From NCBI GenBank assembly GCA_964600865.1, contig CAZRJP010000005.1, positions 1-35,813 of the forward strand: DNA of 35,813 nucleotides. Direction: 5' to 3'. How positions within the stretch are numbered: position 1 is the stretch's first letter; each line of letters starts with the position of its first letter. Under the pieces are notes generated by a model that ran no database searches, had not been told where the DNA came from, and was given only the letters and a program-made list of their open reading frames with translations. This DNA is from WJLC01 sp964600865 (lineage in GTDB: Archaea; Nanobdellota; Nanobdellia; Pacearchaeales; GW2011-AR1). The translations under genes and the position numbers were made by a program. Of this stretch, positions 24,455 to 31,514 are shown one piece after another.

Positions 24455-25894
24455 TTACCCTATACAAACAATTAATGGTTTCAATTTAGCAACTTTCTTG
24501 CTAATACCTAAATCATCAACTACTCTAACAACCTCATTTATATCCTTATAAGCATAAGGCCCTTCTTGGCTAATTGACTTCCATCCTCCAGATGCTCTAA
24601 GTTCAATACCTTCTTTCTTTAACATTTTTTTTACTTCCTTGCCAGTCATTTCTTTCATTGCTTTTCTTCTACTTTTAATTCTTCCAGCACCATGAACTGA
24701 ACTTCCCCATGTAAGTTTTTCTGATTTTTTTGTTCCAACTAAGACATAGCTTGGAGTTGCCATGCTTCCTGGAATGAGAACAGGCTGTCCAACATCTCTA
24801 TATGCTTTTGGCACTTCAATTCTTCCTTTTCCAAATGACCTAGTTGCACCTTTTCTATGAACACATACCTCTTTCATTTTTCCATTAATATCAAACTTTT
24901 CAAATTTTGCAATATTATGACATACATCATAGACAACATCTATTTTCAAATCTTTTTTTTCTGAAAATAAATGAGCCATTTCCTCTCTAACCCAATGAGT
25001 AATTATTTGTTTATTAGCAAAAGCAAAATTTGCAGCACATGCCATTGCTTTGTAATACTCTTTTCCTAACTTACTTTTTATGGGTGCATTTATTAATTGT
25101 CTGTCTGGCAAGTCCTTGAATCCATATTCTTTTTCCATAGCCTTAATATAATCTGAAGCAACTTGATGCCCTAACCCTCTTGAACCGCAATGAATCATTA
25201 TTGTTACTTGTCCTTTTTTTAATCCAAAGGCCTTAGCAGTTTCTTTATCAAAAATATCTTCTACATAATGAATATCTAAAAAGTGATTTCCAGAACCAAG
25301 TGTACCCAATTGTCCTAATCCTCTTTTTATTGCCCTTTTAGAAACTTTTGAAGAATCTGCACCTTTTATACACCCTTCTTCTTCCATATGTTGGTAATCT
25401 TCTTCAGAACCATATCCTTTTTTTACCATATAAGGAACACCTTTTTCTAACATCTCCTTAAATTCTTTTTTATTAATTTGAAACTGGCTTCCTCTCCCTA
25501 ATCCTGAAGGAATCTTCCTAGAAATTTGGTCAGCAATTTCTTTTTGATTTTTTATAATATCTTCTTTTGTTAAGTTAGTTCTTAAAAGTCTTACACTGCA
25601 GTTAATATCAAAACCAACACCACCTGGGCTTATAACTCCTTTGTCAAGGTCAAAAGCAGCAACACCTCCAATAGGAAAGCCATATCCTTGATGTGCATCA
25701 GCAACCGCAATGCTCTCTTTTAATATTCCCGGCAAATGAGCAACATTCTTTATTTGAGGTAGAGTTTTATCTTGTTTAATATATTTAATTAATTTATCAG
25801 AAGCATAAATTTTAACTGGAACATTCATCTTTCCAGTTTTAGGAATTTCATAGACATTCTCTTTAACTTTTTTTATCTCCTGAATATTAGCCAT
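24455..25894 (-). CDS. rtcB: RtcB tRNA-splicing / RNA-repair ligase
   Basis: GTP- and Mn-dependent 3'-5' RNA ligase joining tRNA exons (2',3'-cyclic phosphate to 5'-OH). Hallmarks: ADAHQGYGFPIGG at 66-77, GGVGFDINC with the metal-binding Cys99, HCGSRGLGHQ, VCHNIAKFE, and CVHRKGATRSFGKG, which contains the His that forms the GMP adduct. It ends with the family's KKVAKLKPLIVCIG. At 479 residues it is full length with no intein. ATG 25894 gives the standard MxNIxEIKKV N-terminus and overlaps the aldo/keto reductase gene by 22 bases, so it belongs to the archease operon. Confidence 0.97.
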   Translation of the reverse strand: MANIQEIKKVKENVYEIPKTGKMNVPVKIYASDKLIKYIKQDKTLPQIKNVAHLPGILKESIAVADAHQGYGFPIGGVAAFDLDKGVISPGGVGFDINCSVRLLRTNLTKEDIIKNQKEIADQISRKIPSGLGRGSQFQINKKEFKEMLEKGVPYMVKKGYGSEEDYQHMEEEGCIKGADSSKVSKRAIKRGLGQLGTLGSGNHFLDIHYVEDIFDKETAKAFGLKKGQVTIMIHCGSRGLGHQVASDYIKAMEKEYGFKDLPDRQLINAPIKSKLGKEYYKAMACAANFAFANKQIITHWVREEMAHLFSEKKDLKIDVVYDVCHNIAKFEKFDINGKMKEVCVHRKGATRSFGKGRIEVPKAYRDVGQPVLIPGSMATPSYVLVGTKKSEKLTWGSSVHGAGRIKSRRKAMKEMTGKEVKKMLKKEGIELRASGGWKSISQEGPYAYKDINEVVRVVDDLGISKKVAKLKPLIVCIG

Positions 25895-26679
25895 TTCCTT
25901 TTTTTCCTTTTCTTTTTCTTCTTTTTTTTGTTCTTAAAAAATTTATTAACTATTCTGATATTTTCATTAACTTCCTTTTTCTTTTCAAAACCTAAATTAA
26001 CCCCATCTGAAAATTTTTGGTTTAAACCATATCTAATTGCTTTACCTATTTTATCTATCATTCCATGAGCAAATAATTTAATTAAAAATATGTCTTTACC
26101 ATATTTTTTACATTTCTTTAATGCCCGTCTCATTTTACCTCTTCTAACTAAAAAAGTTTTATCATTATGAACACCCATAATTCTAAATCCTTTGTAATTA
26201 TATGGAGCAAGAATAAATTCAATATCTTTATTTTTTGCAACTTTTTTTATTATATTTGGTTTATGACTTGATAATCCAATATGTTTTATTGATTTCATTT
26301 CTTTTAAAAAAGGGATAATTCCTAAATATTTTTCAAGTTCTTTTTCAGAATCAACTGAATGCAATAATAAAATGTCAAGATATTTTGTTCCAAGTTCCTT
26401 TAACATTTTTTTAACATGTTTTTTTACTCTTTTTTCTCCAAAAGTATTTGTTATCTTTGTCATCAAAATCACATTTTTCCTATTTGCTTTTTTTAATGCC
26501 GCTTTCACATGTCTATGAGTGCCATAATTATCAGAGGTATCCCAAAAATTAACTCCTCTTTTATATGCTTTTAAAATTAATTCTGCTCCTGCCTTAGAAG
26601 TAAATTTTTCCATTCTTCCAGTTCCAAAACATAACTTTGAAACTTTCAATCCTGTATTTTTTAGTTTTATTTTTTTCAT
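25873..26679 (-). CDS. aldo/keto reductase-like protein between archease and rtcB
   Basis: NAD(P)H-dependent oxidoreductase fold. The AKR catalytic tetrad is present: Asp47 and Tyr52 (FWDTSDNYG), Lys75 (LMTKI) and His107 (LLLHS). The C-terminus is unusual: a run of Lys/Arg (about residues 245-268) ending KWLIFRR replaces the normal cofactor-binding helices, and no ferredoxin-type Cys motif is present. ATG 26679 is chosen because it overlaps the archease stop as ATGA; the frame extends nine codons further, into archease. It overlaps rtcB by 22 bases. Sandwiched between two RNA-ligation genes, it may be only a passenger or may have a role in RNA repair; substrate unknown. Confidence 0.85.
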   Translation of the reverse strand: MKKIKLKNTGLKVSKLCFGTGRMEKFTSKAGAELILKAYKRGVNFWDTSDNYGTHRHVKAALKKANRKNVILMTKITNTFGEKRVKKHVKKMLKELGTKYLDILLLHSVDSEKELEKYLGIIPFLKEMKSIKHIGLSSHKPNIIKKVAKNKDIEFILAPYNYKGFRIMGVHNDKTFLVRRGKMRRALKKCKKYGKDIFLIKLFAHGMIDKIGKAIRYGLNQKFSDGVNLGFEKKKEVNENIRIVNKFFKNKKKKKKKRKKRKWLIFRR

Positions 26680-27086
26680 ATGTCCATCACAACTTGGCAA
26701 ATCCAACCATTTGAATCTTTTTTTACAAACATTTCATTATAAGTAACAGATTTTATATGTGTTTTGATATTATATTTTTTTGCTAAATCTCCTTTAATCT
26801 CACATTTTAATGCATTCTTGCCAGCATTTATTTCAACATTAACTTTAGAAGGTAAAAGGTTTTCTGTTTCAAATAAAAACAAAATCTCTTCTAAAAAATT
26901 ATACATAAGGCTTTCTTTATCATTTCCTTTAACCTTAAAACTTTTTTTTATTTTTTTCTTTATTTTATCATCACATAAAGAATCAATAACAGCATAAGCA
27001 GCATTTTCATAACATTTTTCTAGTGTTTTCCCAAATGCCTGAAATTTAATATCTGCAGTATGTTCTAAATATTCAAATTTTTTCAT
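26676..27086 (-). CDS. archease, RtcB guanylylation cofactor
   Basis: Small metal-binding protein known to speed RtcB guanylylation and turnover. Family signatures: YLEHTADIKFQAFGKTLEKCYENAAYAV at the N-terminus and the C-terminal GWICQVVMDI with the metal-site Asp. The start at 27086 (MKKFEYLEHTAD) is preferred over an in-frame ATG at 27155 because it gives the normal N-terminus and lies 20 bases beyond the TATA box 27106-27115. It is first gene of an operon with the aldo/keto reductase and rtcB. Confidence 0.93.
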   Translation of the reverse strand: MKKFEYLEHTADIKFQAFGKTLEKCYENAAYAVIDSLCDDKIKKKIKKSFKVKGNDKESLMYNFLEEILFLFETENLLPSKVNVEINAGKNALKCEIKGDLAKKYNIKTHIKSVTYNEMFVKKDSNGWICQVVMDI

Positions 27087-27105
27087 AAACTCCAAAACAA
27101 AAACA

Positions 27106-27115
27106 TATTTAAATA
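27106..27115 (-). promoter_or_regulatory. TATA box of the archease-rtcB operon
   Basis: TATTTAAATA, about 20-29 bases before ATG 27086, leaderless spacing. The same intergenic stretch serves the divergent gene at 27147, whose likely box is TTTATACTTT at 27117-27126. Confidence 0.55.
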
Positions 27116-27146
27116 CTTTATACTTTAGTTTTTTGTAAAAGAGAAG

Positions 27147-27701
27147 ATGATACAAATAAATATCTCAAATAAAGTCGCATACACCTTTATTGCAATAACT
27201 ATTTTAATTGCACTTGGAGGAATTGTTTATGCTTATGGTGGTTCTCAACCAGAAATAATGGGACATTCTGCAGGAGAGATAGTTTTGCAAAATGGACAGA
27301 ATTTAGAAACAGCCTTTCAGGAGATTAATTCTAATTCTGAACTTACCCCAGGAGATATTTCTATTGCAAATGCAGGAGACACAACACATGTAGGACATGA
27401 TTGGACGGTTGTTAAGAAATTTAAAATGGGGACAGACGGCTCTGCCAATTTTAATGCAGATATAGAGTCATGCCGTATCGATAAAACTTTTAGAATTCGT
27501 TATAGAAAAAATGAAGAAGATATAGAGGACACTTTATGTGAGACCAATACAAAAACTTCTTGTTCATCAGTATTGGATTTTAACAAAGGAGACGAAATCA
27601 AAATGATGGTACGGGGAACTAAGTATTGTTCTTCAATCGTTTCTGATATACACATTAGAGTAGATAATGCTCCTACAGCAGAAATTTTACCTATGGAATA
27701 A
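27147..27701 (+). CDS. secreted or N-anchored surface protein
   Basis: 184 residues, no firm family. The N-terminal hydrophobic helix (VAYTFIAITILIALGGIVYAYGG) is a signal or anchor. It is followed by GSQPEIMGHSAGEIVLQNGQNLETAFQEI; a similar GHSA-x-EI phrase recurs, to my recollection, in surface proteins of DPANN archaea. The rest is beta-rich with five cysteines (CRI, CETNTKTSC, CSS). It is the only plus-strand gene between 17.3 and 35.8 kb and has more GC-rich codons than its neighbours, so acquisition is possible. It probably has a leaderless start. Confidence 0.7.
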   Translation: MIQINISNKVAYTFIAITILIALGGIVYAYGGSQPEIMGHSAGEIVLQNGQNLETAFQEINSNSELTPGDISIANAGDTTHVGHDWTVVKKFKMGTDGSANFNADIESCRIDKTFRIRYRKNEEDIEDTLCETNTKTSCSSVLDFNKGDEIKMMVRGTKYCSSIVSDIHIRVDNAPTAEILPME

Positions 27702-27854
27702 TTTATTGAATATAATTATATTTTTTTTGAGGAGATTTGTTGTTATTATGATTATTATTGTAAGGTAATCTACCAATAAAATTTATTTTTTATTACTATT
27801 CCCTTTAATTCTAATTATTTGAAAGATACATTTATTGTAGATTCTGGTTTGTAG

Positions 27855-27875
27855 TGTATCTTTTTGAAAGATACA
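27855..27875. terminator. TTG-loop hairpin after a pilin-like gene
   Basis: TGTATCTTT-TTG-AAAGATACA, a perfect 9-bp stem abutting the stop codon of the minus-strand gene at 27876 and preceded by a TTCTGGTTT variant (27842-27850). Same design as the hairpins at 19.7 and 28.6 kb. It may also serve the convergent gene ending at 27701. Confidence 0.55.
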
Positions 27876-28325
27876 TTATTCTTCAATCCAACAAAACATC
27901 TTCAATTGCCTTGGAGAGTACTCTCTTAGGTTTGCTGCAATTGCAATAGAACTAACATAAACATTAGACTGATATGTCTCTTGTGAACAGATATCTTTTA
28001 ATTTACATAATTTAGCATTGCAAGTTAAATAATTAGGCATTCTTGTTTCAATCTTCTCTTTAATCCCATCTAATCCTTGGCTATCAAAATCATCCCATTT
28101 AACTGACAAGTTATCTTCAGGAACAGATAAGATATCACTCCTTAATTCTTCATTTAATTGAATTTCTTTAAGAACAGATTTTTCTATCTCATATATTTCT
28201 TTAGAATCATCTGTTTTAGTAACATATCCCTTGTTTATAACAATAAGTAAAACACTAGAAACTAACATAATTGCAATAAATGCTTCTACAATTTTTATCC
28301 ATCCTCTTTTATTTTTTATCATCAT
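27876..28325 (-). CDS. pilin-like protein (class III signal peptide)
   Basis: 149 residues. The N-terminus MMIKNKRGWIKIVEAFIAIMLVSSVLLIVI shows a basic leader ending K-R-G followed by a hydrophobic helix with Glu at position 6 of the mature part, the layout processed by archaeal prepilin peptidase and assembled by type IV pilus machines. The remainder is charged, with four cysteines near the C-terminus (CNAKLCKLKDIC and CWIEE). It is the last gene of the minus-strand pilus locus, 323 bases downstream of the previous gene across the repeat region. Confidence 0.7.
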   Translation of the reverse strand: MMIKNKRGWIKIVEAFIAIMLVSSVLLIVINKGYVTKTDDSKEIYEIEKSVLKEIQLNEELRSDILSVPEDNLSVKWDDFDSQGLDGIKEKIETRMPNYLTCNAKLCKLKDICSQETYQSNVYVSSIAIAANLREYSPRQLKMFCWIEE

Positions 28326-28440
28326 TTTTATTATCTCTCTTTTTTATTTATTTTTTAATCCAGATTTTGCCTTTTTATCTTTGTTTTATTTTTTTATTTG
28401 TTTTCCCTCTTATCTTGGTTTGATTTAAAACCTTCTTTTT

Positions 28441-28521
28441 TTATCCTGGTTTGATTTTTTTATTTGTTTTCCTTTTATTTTCTGGTTTTGTCTTTTATCC
28501 TGGTTTACTCTAAATTTTTTT
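28441..28521. repeat. 81-bp dispersed repeat, copy 2
   Basis: 80 of 81 bases identical to 19660-19740 (a single C/T difference near the middle). In the base following the block the hairpin loop G of copy 1 is T here. Confidence 0.92.
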
Positions 28522-28567
28522 AAAAAATTTATTGATCTAAAACCTTCTTTTTAATCCTGGTTTTGTC

Positions 28568-28588
28568 TAATCTTTTTTGAAAAGATTA
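28568..28588. terminator. TTG-loop hairpin in the repeat region
   Basis: TAATCTTTT-TTG-AAAAGATTA, identical to the hairpin at 19757-19777, directly after a TCCTGGTTT-TGTC segment. Confidence 0.5.
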
Positions 28589-28626
28589 TTTTGAAAGTTT
28601 TATTTATGTCCTATCCTGGTTTGATC

Positions 28627-28647
28627 TAAAACTTTTTGAAAGTTTTA
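28627..28647. terminator. TTG-loop hairpin abutting a pilin-like gene
   Basis: TAAAACTTT-TTG-AAAGTTTTA, 9-bp stem ending two bases from the stop codon of the minus-strand gene at 28649, after TCCTGGTTT-GATC. Position suggests a 3'-end processing or termination structure. Confidence 0.55.
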
Positions 28648-28648
28648 T

Positions 28649-29365
28649 TTACCATACTTTAATTCTTAAAAAACCAGGTTTAATATTAGCAGATTCATCT
28701 ACATATTGAATAGGTAACTCCTTAACATAAATGTTTTCCTTCACATCTTCGTCATTTGTTTTAATAGTACCTCCATCACTATATTCAAAGCTAAGACCAA
28801 AATTATCTCCACTAGGAATATCTAACTTTTCTTTTATATTATTGTACTCTTTTTTTGATTCAGTGATATTATTAATTATTTCTTCTATCTTAACTTCAAA
28901 AGGATGTTTGGTTGTTCTTAATAAAATAATTTCATAATCAGATTCATCTGGTTCCTCACAATTTAATCTATCTATATCTTCCTCAAATTGTTTAGAATAA
29001 TATACTTTTACAATCTCTGCCCCACTTCTTTCAAATTCAACTTCATTATACATAGAATGCTCTAAAATTTCAGGGACATTTTTTCCTACGTCTTTAACAA
29101 TTGCATTCAATTCTCCAACACCATTAATAGGTATTTTAACACAGTCATCTGCTTTTTTATCAAATTCAATTGTTGCTGTAGTAACATAATCAGAGACCTC
29201 GCTCTTTAAACCTTCTTTAACTGAATCTAGTAATTCTTGTTTGTCTCTTCCTTGTTTTGCTACGGGTTCAGTTATTGAAAAAAGGAATATTAAGAAAGTG
29301 ATGAATATAACAAAAGATAACATCATTCCAACATGTGAGCCTTTTTTATTTTTTATCTTAATCAT
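28649..29365 (-). CDS. pilin-like / pseudopilin membrane protein
   Basis: 238 residues. The basic N-terminus MIKIKNKKGSHVGMMLSFVIFITFLIFLFSI has a K-K-G followed by a hydrophobic helix, consistent with a class III (type IV pilin) leader although the acidic +5 residue is absent. The exterior part is acidic and beta/helical (FEYSDGGTIKTNDEDVKENIYV), with only two Cys. It lies 30 bases after the small platform gene in the same transcript direction. Probably a minor pilin or pilus-associated component. Confidence 0.65.
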   Translation of the reverse strand: MIKIKNKKGSHVGMMLSFVIFITFLIFLFSITEPVAKQGRDKQELLDSVKEGLKSEVSDYVTTATIEFDKKADDCVKIPINGVGELNAIVKDVGKNVPEILEHSMYNEVEFERSGAEIVKVYYSKQFEEDIDRLNCEEPDESDYEIILLRTTKHPFEVKIEEIINNITESKKEYNNIKEKLDIPSGDNFGLSFEYSDGGTIKTNDEDVKENIYVKELPIQYVDESANIKPGFLRIKVW

Positions 29366-29395
29366 TTTAATATTAAATATTTTAAATTATTAAAT

Positions 29396-30226
29396 TTATC
29401 CTCCAAAAAATGCATTTGCTCCTGCAGATATTAAAAAAGACATAACAACCAATGCAAAGGAATGTTTTATCCCTGCCTTAATGTTCCCTGCAGATAATTT
29501 TCCTATTGTTAGTCCAGAAAAAAATCCTTGGACTAAAAGAAGATATAGAAATGCATTAGATATTTTTGATTGATCTATTGCTTGTCCACCTCCAAGTCCA
29601 AATCCCCCACCAACATCTGCAATACCTGAAATCATTGGGAGAATTCTAAATTGCATAACTAGTATTATAATTATGAATACAAAAAAGATAATATATCCTT
29701 GAACTACAAGTGTTTGTATTGTAGCCTTTCTTTCTTTTTTTAGTTTTTCAGAGGTACTAACTGCATTTGCAACACTTTCAAGAATAACTCCAATATCTCC
29801 TCCAGCTCTCTCAGCCTGCCCAATTAAAGTTAATGCTCTTGAAATAGATTTATTATTAACATCTTTTGAAAAGGTCTTTAGTGCTTTATTTAATGGTATA
29901 CCTAATTGGATTTGATTAGCTAATTTATTAATATTCTCAGTTAAAACACCATATGGCCTATCTTTAACATTTAATATACTTTTACTAATAGGTGTACCTG
30001 TTTTTACACTTTCTACAAGATTTCTTGCAAATTCAAGAAACATCTCTTCTTTTTCATTTGCAACAATTGTTTCTCTTATAAGAGAAAAAACAAAAGGACT
30101 TAAAGCAATTAAAACACCAATTCCAATAAAAAAGAAAAACATAGCAGTTCCAAAAAATAAAAAAGAAAAACCTGCAACAGCTAAACCGAATATTATTCCA
30201 ATAAGATGACTAGCTTTTAACCTCAT
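29396..30226 (-). CDS. type II/IV secretion membrane platform protein (T2SF, TadC/ArlJ-like), short
   Basis: Inner-membrane platform for archaeal type IV pili. The T2SF core is clear: EFARNLVESVKTGTPISKSI, GIPLNKALKTFSKDV, IGQAERAGGDIGVILESVA, and membrane helices at the N-terminus (two), in the middle (VVQGYIIFFVFIIIILVMQF) and C-terminus. At 276 residues it is a half-size TadC-type protein that normally pairs with a second platform subunit; the larger gene at 31515 fits that role. A Gly-rich loop (GGGFGLGGGQA) precedes the last helices. Confidence 0.88.
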   Translation of the reverse strand: MRLKASHLIGIIFGLAVAGFSFLFFGTAMFFFFIGIGVLIALSPFVFSLIRETIVANEKEEMFLEFARNLVESVKTGTPISKSILNVKDRPYGVLTENINKLANQIQLGIPLNKALKTFSKDVNNKSISRALTLIGQAERAGGDIGVILESVANAVSTSEKLKKERKATIQTLVVQGYIIFFVFIIIILVMQFRILPMISGIADVGGGFGLGGGQAIDQSKISNAFLYLLLVQGFFSGLTIGKLSAGNIKAGIKHSFALVVMSFLISAGANAFFGG

Positions 30227-30256
30227 TTTATTATATATTCGAAGATTTCCAAGTTT

Positions 30257-31483
30257 TTAAAACTTCATAGTATAACCTAATTCTAGGTTTAATCCATTGT
30301 CCTTCCCAAAAATAGTATTTTCCATTATGTCTTCTTTGTTATATGCTAAATCAAAAAATATGCCTTTTTTATCACTATTATGCACTTTCCCTTTAACTCC
30401 AACTGAAAGACCCTTTATATTTGCATTCTCAAAATTTAGATAATTATAAAACCTCATTGAGAAATTATCTTTTTTTATCCCTCCATATTCTGCACCAATT
30501 CTAATATTTTTTACCTCTCCTCCCATTGGATCTGCATCAAATCCAAAATTAATATCTATGGGTAAATCACTATGTGGATTCACTTTTGAATTAACATCAA
30601 AATAACTCCCTTTTGAAGTCATATAAAGATTAATAATCGGCCAAGTCATCTTCATATCACCAATATTAAAAGAACTAAATTTATGTTCTCTATTATCTTG
30701 ACCTCCAGATAAATAACTAAATATGCTCGCATAACTTTCATAAAAACATGAAGATAGTAATTCTGAAAAAAGAACTTGATTGTAATACCCTTTTTTATCT
30801 AATTCTATGCCTTTTTCATTTAATTTAGTGATGTAAGAATTAACATCATCTCTAGAAGTTACATCCTCCTCTAATCCAGAAAATAGAATATAAGTTAAAT
30901 CCTGCATTTTATTTGTCAATAAAAATATATTATCATAAAAGGTGTTTTTATTCTTAAAAGACTTCTCCCACTGATTATAAGATGCATACTCTGCTTGATT
31001 TAAGCCATCTAAATGAATCTTAATTGACTCTTCCTCATTCATATCATTAAGAATATCATTTGGAAGTTTTTCATCTATCATAGGCCATAAGCCTCTTTCT
31101 AAATCAATTTCAGTATTAAATCCTTTTTTAAATCCATATTTTCTAGGAATAAATAAATGAGCATTTTCATGTTGATAATATGCTATCATCTCTGAGAAAT
31201 ATAACCCCATTATAACATCACCTAATCTTCCTTTCCAATCTCCTTCACCATTAAACTTTCTGAATTTATCATTACAATTAGATGTAACTTGATAAAGAGA
31301 GTTCCAAAAATTAGTATTAGAATCATAATTATCAAATGGATAATCAAAATTAACCATAATTTCTCTTTCTAATGATTTTTGTTCTATATTCTGTTCTTCT
31401 GCTAATGAATTTTTTGAAAGACCTAGTAATCCACTAGCCCCAATTAAGCCATAAGCAAGTAAGTTCTTCATATTATTTGTCAT
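30257..31483 (-). CDS. secreted HExxH protein with outer-membrane-barrel-like C-terminus
   Basis: 408 residues, unrecognised. Signal-like N-terminus (MKNLLAYGLIGASGLLGLSKNSLAEEQ, reading from the second Met). HENAH at 105-109 is a zincin HExxH motif in a helix (FSEMIAYYQHENAHLF). The middle is Asn/Tyr/Ser-rich and helical, and about residues 300-408 form alternating polar/hydrophobic strands separated by turns (INFGFDA, IRIGAEYGG, FSMRFYNYLNF, GLSVGVKGKV, FFDLAY), ending LNLELGYTMKF with a terminal Phe, the beta-signal of bacterial outer-membrane proteins. An archaeon has no BAM machinery, so this suggests a gene of bacterial origin or a surface beta domain. It has its own TATA box inside the pilus locus. 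Enzyme activity is unproven. Confidence 0.6.
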   Translation of the reverse strand: MTNNMKNLLAYGLIGASGLLGLSKNSLAEEQNIEQKSLEREIMVNFDYPFDNYDSNTNFWNSLYQVTSNCNDKFRKFNGEGDWKGRLGDVIMGLYFSEMIAYYQHENAHLFIPRKYGFKKGFNTEIDLERGLWPMIDEKLPNDILNDMNEEESIKIHLDGLNQAEYASYNQWEKSFKNKNTFYDNIFLLTNKMQDLTYILFSGLEEDVTSRDDVNSYITKLNEKGIELDKKGYYNQVLFSELLSSCFYESYASIFSYLSGGQDNREHKFSSFNIGDMKMTWPIINLYMTSKGSYFDVNSKVNPHSDLPIDINFGFDADPMGGEVKNIRIGAEYGGIKKDNFSMRFYNYLNFENANIKGLSVGVKGKVHNSDKKGIFFDLAYNKEDIMENTIFGKDNGLNLELGYTMKF

Positions 31484-31504
31484 AACTCTGGAGATACAAC
31501 AAAA

Positions 31505-31512
31505 CTTATAAA
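31505..31512 (-). promoter_or_regulatory. internal TATA box for the HExxH gene
   Basis: TTTATAAG on the minus strand, 21-29 bases before ATG 31483, leaderless spacing. It is independent of the pilus genes and sits between two stop/start boundaries. Confidence 0.55.
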
Positions 31513-31514
31513 CA

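Larger units (their letters stand above)
28326..28648. other. 323-base non-coding repeat region in the pilus locus
   Basis: No gene on either strand. It holds four exact TCCTGGTTT motifs (28444, 28498, 28555, 28614) and a TCTTGGTTT variant (28413), the second 81-bp repeat copy and two TTG-loop hairpins, in a T-rich background. It separates two minus-strand pilin-like genes. Confidence 0.85.

Noticed and set aside
27087..27155. Archease start at 27155.
   Set aside because: It would place the TATA box inside the gene and add a hydrophobic tail not found in archease. 27086 fits family and promoter.
28350..28648. Repeated TCCTGGTTT units looked at first like a CRISPR array.
   Set aside because: Units are short, spacings irregular, the intervals are themselves repeats, and no cas genes are nearby.
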